Source: Parvularculaceae bacterium (lineage in GTDB: Bacteria > Pseudomonadota > Alphaproteobacteria > Caulobacterales > Parvularculaceae). From it: a stretch of 64,000 nt of DNA. The stretch's first letter is position 1. Each line of letters starts with the position of its first letter. Positions 62,890 to 64,000 of the stretch are shown piece by piece. The notes below the pieces were generated by a model. The model was given only the letters and a program-made list of their open reading frames with translations. It searched no databases and had not been told where the DNA came from. Position numbers and translations under genes: made by a program. The DNA lies in NCBI GenBank assembly GCA_028284065.1, contig JANQSJ010000011.1, forward strand, positions 248,001 to 312,000, in the 5' to 3' direction.

Positions 62890-63462
62890 ATGCCGCCGAA
62901 CCAAGCACCCAGAAGCGGGCAGGCCCGCCTTATCGCGCACCCGACGACGCCCGCCGCAATGGTATCGTCGGTCGCCGCCAGTTGCTCGATTGTTGACCGT
63001 CGTGGGATCAACCTAAAGTTTCGCATCGAGGCCGACATGGCGCGGCTTTCGATCCCGGCGCGCGCGACGAGCCGCCGCGGCGCCGATCTCTGGCGGACAA
63101 GCTGTGGCGAGGCGTTCATCCGTCCCCGCGGCGGGACCCTGTATTGGGAGATAAATATCTCGCCGTCTTCCGAGTGGTCCGTTTACAGGTTTGCGTCATA
63201 CCGCTCTGGTAGGTCCGACGAAGCGAACGTAGCCGACGTTGAAATCGAGGTTGCGCGGTTCGAACGCAGGCTGGAGATCGAGGCGTCTTTGGTAACGCCA
63301 TTCCTCCACGAGGTGCTTGAGGAATCCCGGGCGACCGAATTTGACGTCGGCCTTTCGACTGTTATCGAAGACGAAAGCGGCGTGCTGTCATATTGGGCGT
63401 TGGCGCATCCGCCGGGAAAGCCGGACTTTCACCAACCATCGTGCTTCATTTACCGTCCGTAG
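62890..63462 (+). CDS. DOMON-like domain protein
   Basis: About 190-residue protein matching the DOMON-like family of alphaproteobacteria. Seen: RLIAHPTTPAAMVSSVAASC near the start, LKFRIEADMARLSIPA, DLWRTSCGEAFIRPRGG (the [DG]LW-x-T-C-x-EAF motif), LYWEINISPSSEWSVYRFAS and HPPGKPDFHQPSCF at the end. DOMON-like folds bind sugars or heme; role here unknown. ATG 62890 is my choice; no ribosome site is visible and the frame is open further upstream. Ends 9 bp before the NamZ-like gene, as a two-gene unit. Confidence 0.72.
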   Translation: MPPNQAPRSGQARLIAHPTTPAAMVSSVAASCSIVDRRGINLKFRIEADMARLSIPARATSRRGADLWRTSCGEAFIRPRGGTLYWEINISPSSEWSVYRFASYRSGRSDEANVADVEIEVARFERRLEIEASLVTPFLHEVLEESRATEFDVGLSTVIEDESGVLSYWALAHPPGKPDFHQPSCFIYRP

Positions 63463-63471
63463 GGGCTGCTT

Positions 63472-64000
63472 ATGATCAAGTTCGGCATCGACCGTCTGGT
63501 GGAGGACAAGGCGCTTCGCGCCGCGCTCGCCGGCAAGCGCGTGGCGCTCCTCGCCCATCCCGCGTCGGTGACGGCGGACCTTACGCATTCGCTCGACGCC
63601 CTCGCGTCACTGGATGATGTGGCCGTCTCCGCCGCTTTCGGGCCTCAGCACGGGCTACGCGGCGACAAGCAGGACAATATGGTGGAGTCCGAGAATTATC
63701 AGGACCCTGCGCACGGAGTTCCGGTGTTCAGTCTTTATGGAGAGGTCCGGCGCCCTACGGACGATATGCTGAACAGCTTCGACGTGCTGCTGGTCGATCT
63801 CCAAGACCTAGGTTGCCGCATCTACACCTTCGCTACGACCCTGCTTTACGTTCTTGAGGGCGCGGCGGCGCGCAAAAAGTCCGTATGGGTCCTTGACCGT
63901 CCGAATCCGGCGGGACGGCCCATAGAAGGCCTGACGCTGCGGCCGGGCTGGGAGAGCTTCGTCGGCGCCGGGCCGATGCCAATGAGGCATGGACTAACCC
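63472..64000 (+). CDS. DUF1343/NamZ-type exo-beta-N-acetylmuramidase, 3' end beyond the window
   Basis: First 176 residues of a DUF1343 protein, the family whose Bacillus member NamZ removes MurNAc from the ends of peptidoglycan glycans. Seen: KRVALLAHPASVTADL, AAFGPQHGLRGDKQDNM, DVLLVDLQDLGCRIYTF and VWVLDRPNPAGRPIEG, the family's N-terminal landmarks. No signal peptide is visible, so it is probably cytosolic and acts on imported muropeptides. Its likely partners are NagZ (9.2 kb) and the DOMON-like gene 9 bp upstream. Runs open to base 64000. Confidence 0.9.
   Translation, partial: MIKFGIDRLVEDKALRAALAGKRVALLAHPASVTADLTHSLDALASLDDVAVSAAFGPQHGLRGDKQDNMVESENYQDPAHGVPVFSLYGEVRRPTDDMLNSFDVLLVDLQDLGCRIYTFATTLLYVLEGAAARKKSVWVLDRPNPAGRPIEGLTLRPGWESFVGAGPMPMRHGLT

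Noticed and set aside
62607-63119. 170-codon minus-strand frame opposite the DOMON-like gene with a hydrophobic LLGAWFGGIVGFGGLLL stretch
   Set aside because: No ribosome site, overlaps a better supported gene on the other strand, and the rest is Arg/Ser/Ala-rich. The hydrophobic stretch is intriguing but not enough.
1-64000. tRNA, rRNA, riboswitch, CRISPR array, insertion sequence or prophage
   Set aside because: No cloverleaf, rRNA-like stretch, spaced repeat array, transposase, integrase or phage structural gene was seen in any gap or frame.

Overview
The window looks like a stretch of chromosome from a high-GC Gram-negative alphaproteobacterium. The main evidence is the minus-strand block dgt - SPOR protein - nagZ - scpA - scpB - tatA - tatB - tatC - serS - surE - nlpD-like. 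This is an alphaproteobacterial arrangement, with erpA divergent from dgt. A TonB receptor, a Tat system, a LytM/NlpD-type lipoprotein and a VPLPA-type C-terminal sorting signal agree with a Gram-negative envelope. A marine Parvularculales/Caulobacterales-like bacterium is my guess; the sequence alone does not fix the genus. I see no rRNA, tRNA, IS element, prophage or CRISPR array.

Layout. 1-2 kb: end of an ABC-F gene and a chorismate mutase. 2-12.5 kb: conserved housekeeping block (cell-wall division/recycling, Tat export, condensin accessory proteins, dNTP hydrolysis). 12.7-23.3 kb: erpA, proA, an unusual beta-propeller-like plus NlpC/P60 envelope protein, a serine hydrolase, a ClpP-fold protein, a nitroreductase/SRPBCC pair, and an xthA-esterase-helicase run. 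23.3-28.4 kb: Tat-exported carotenoid oxygenase with a DUF2141 protein and a divergent membrane LytTR regulator, an orphan lipoprotein, purT. 28.5-34.4 kb: large hybrid kinase, Atm1-type exporter, PilZ protein. 34.4-44.7 kb: valine catabolism (isobutyryl-CoA dehydrogenase, HIBYL-CoA hydrolase, 3-HIB dehydrogenase, MMSA dehydrogenase) interrupted by a sorted surface protein, two DedA proteins and VOC proteins. 44.8-51.2 kb: PAS protein, a 26-residue membrane peptide, a Ca2+/cation antiporter, a three-gene pterin set, uvrC. 51.4-57.8 kb: AhpD-like protein, an RnfD-like/DUF2330 pair, transaldolase, azoreductase, pirin with a divergent AraC regulator. 57.9-62.5 kb: TonB receptor - YfiR - CHASE8 hybrid kinase signalling operon behind a recognisable promoter. 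62.9-64 kb: DOMON-like protein and the start of a NamZ-type exo-muramidase.

Best candidates for new biology: the RnfD-like plus DUF2330 pair (52.0-54.4 kb), the pterin set whose PTPS-like member lacks the catalytic cysteine (46.9-48.6 kb), the TonB/YfiR/CHASE8-kinase operon (57.9-62.5 kb), the propeller-NlpC/P60 protein (14.6-16.9 kb), and the carotenoid oxygenase/DUF2141/LytTR set (23.3-26.2 kb). All functions are read from sequence motifs and family knowledge; no database search was run.
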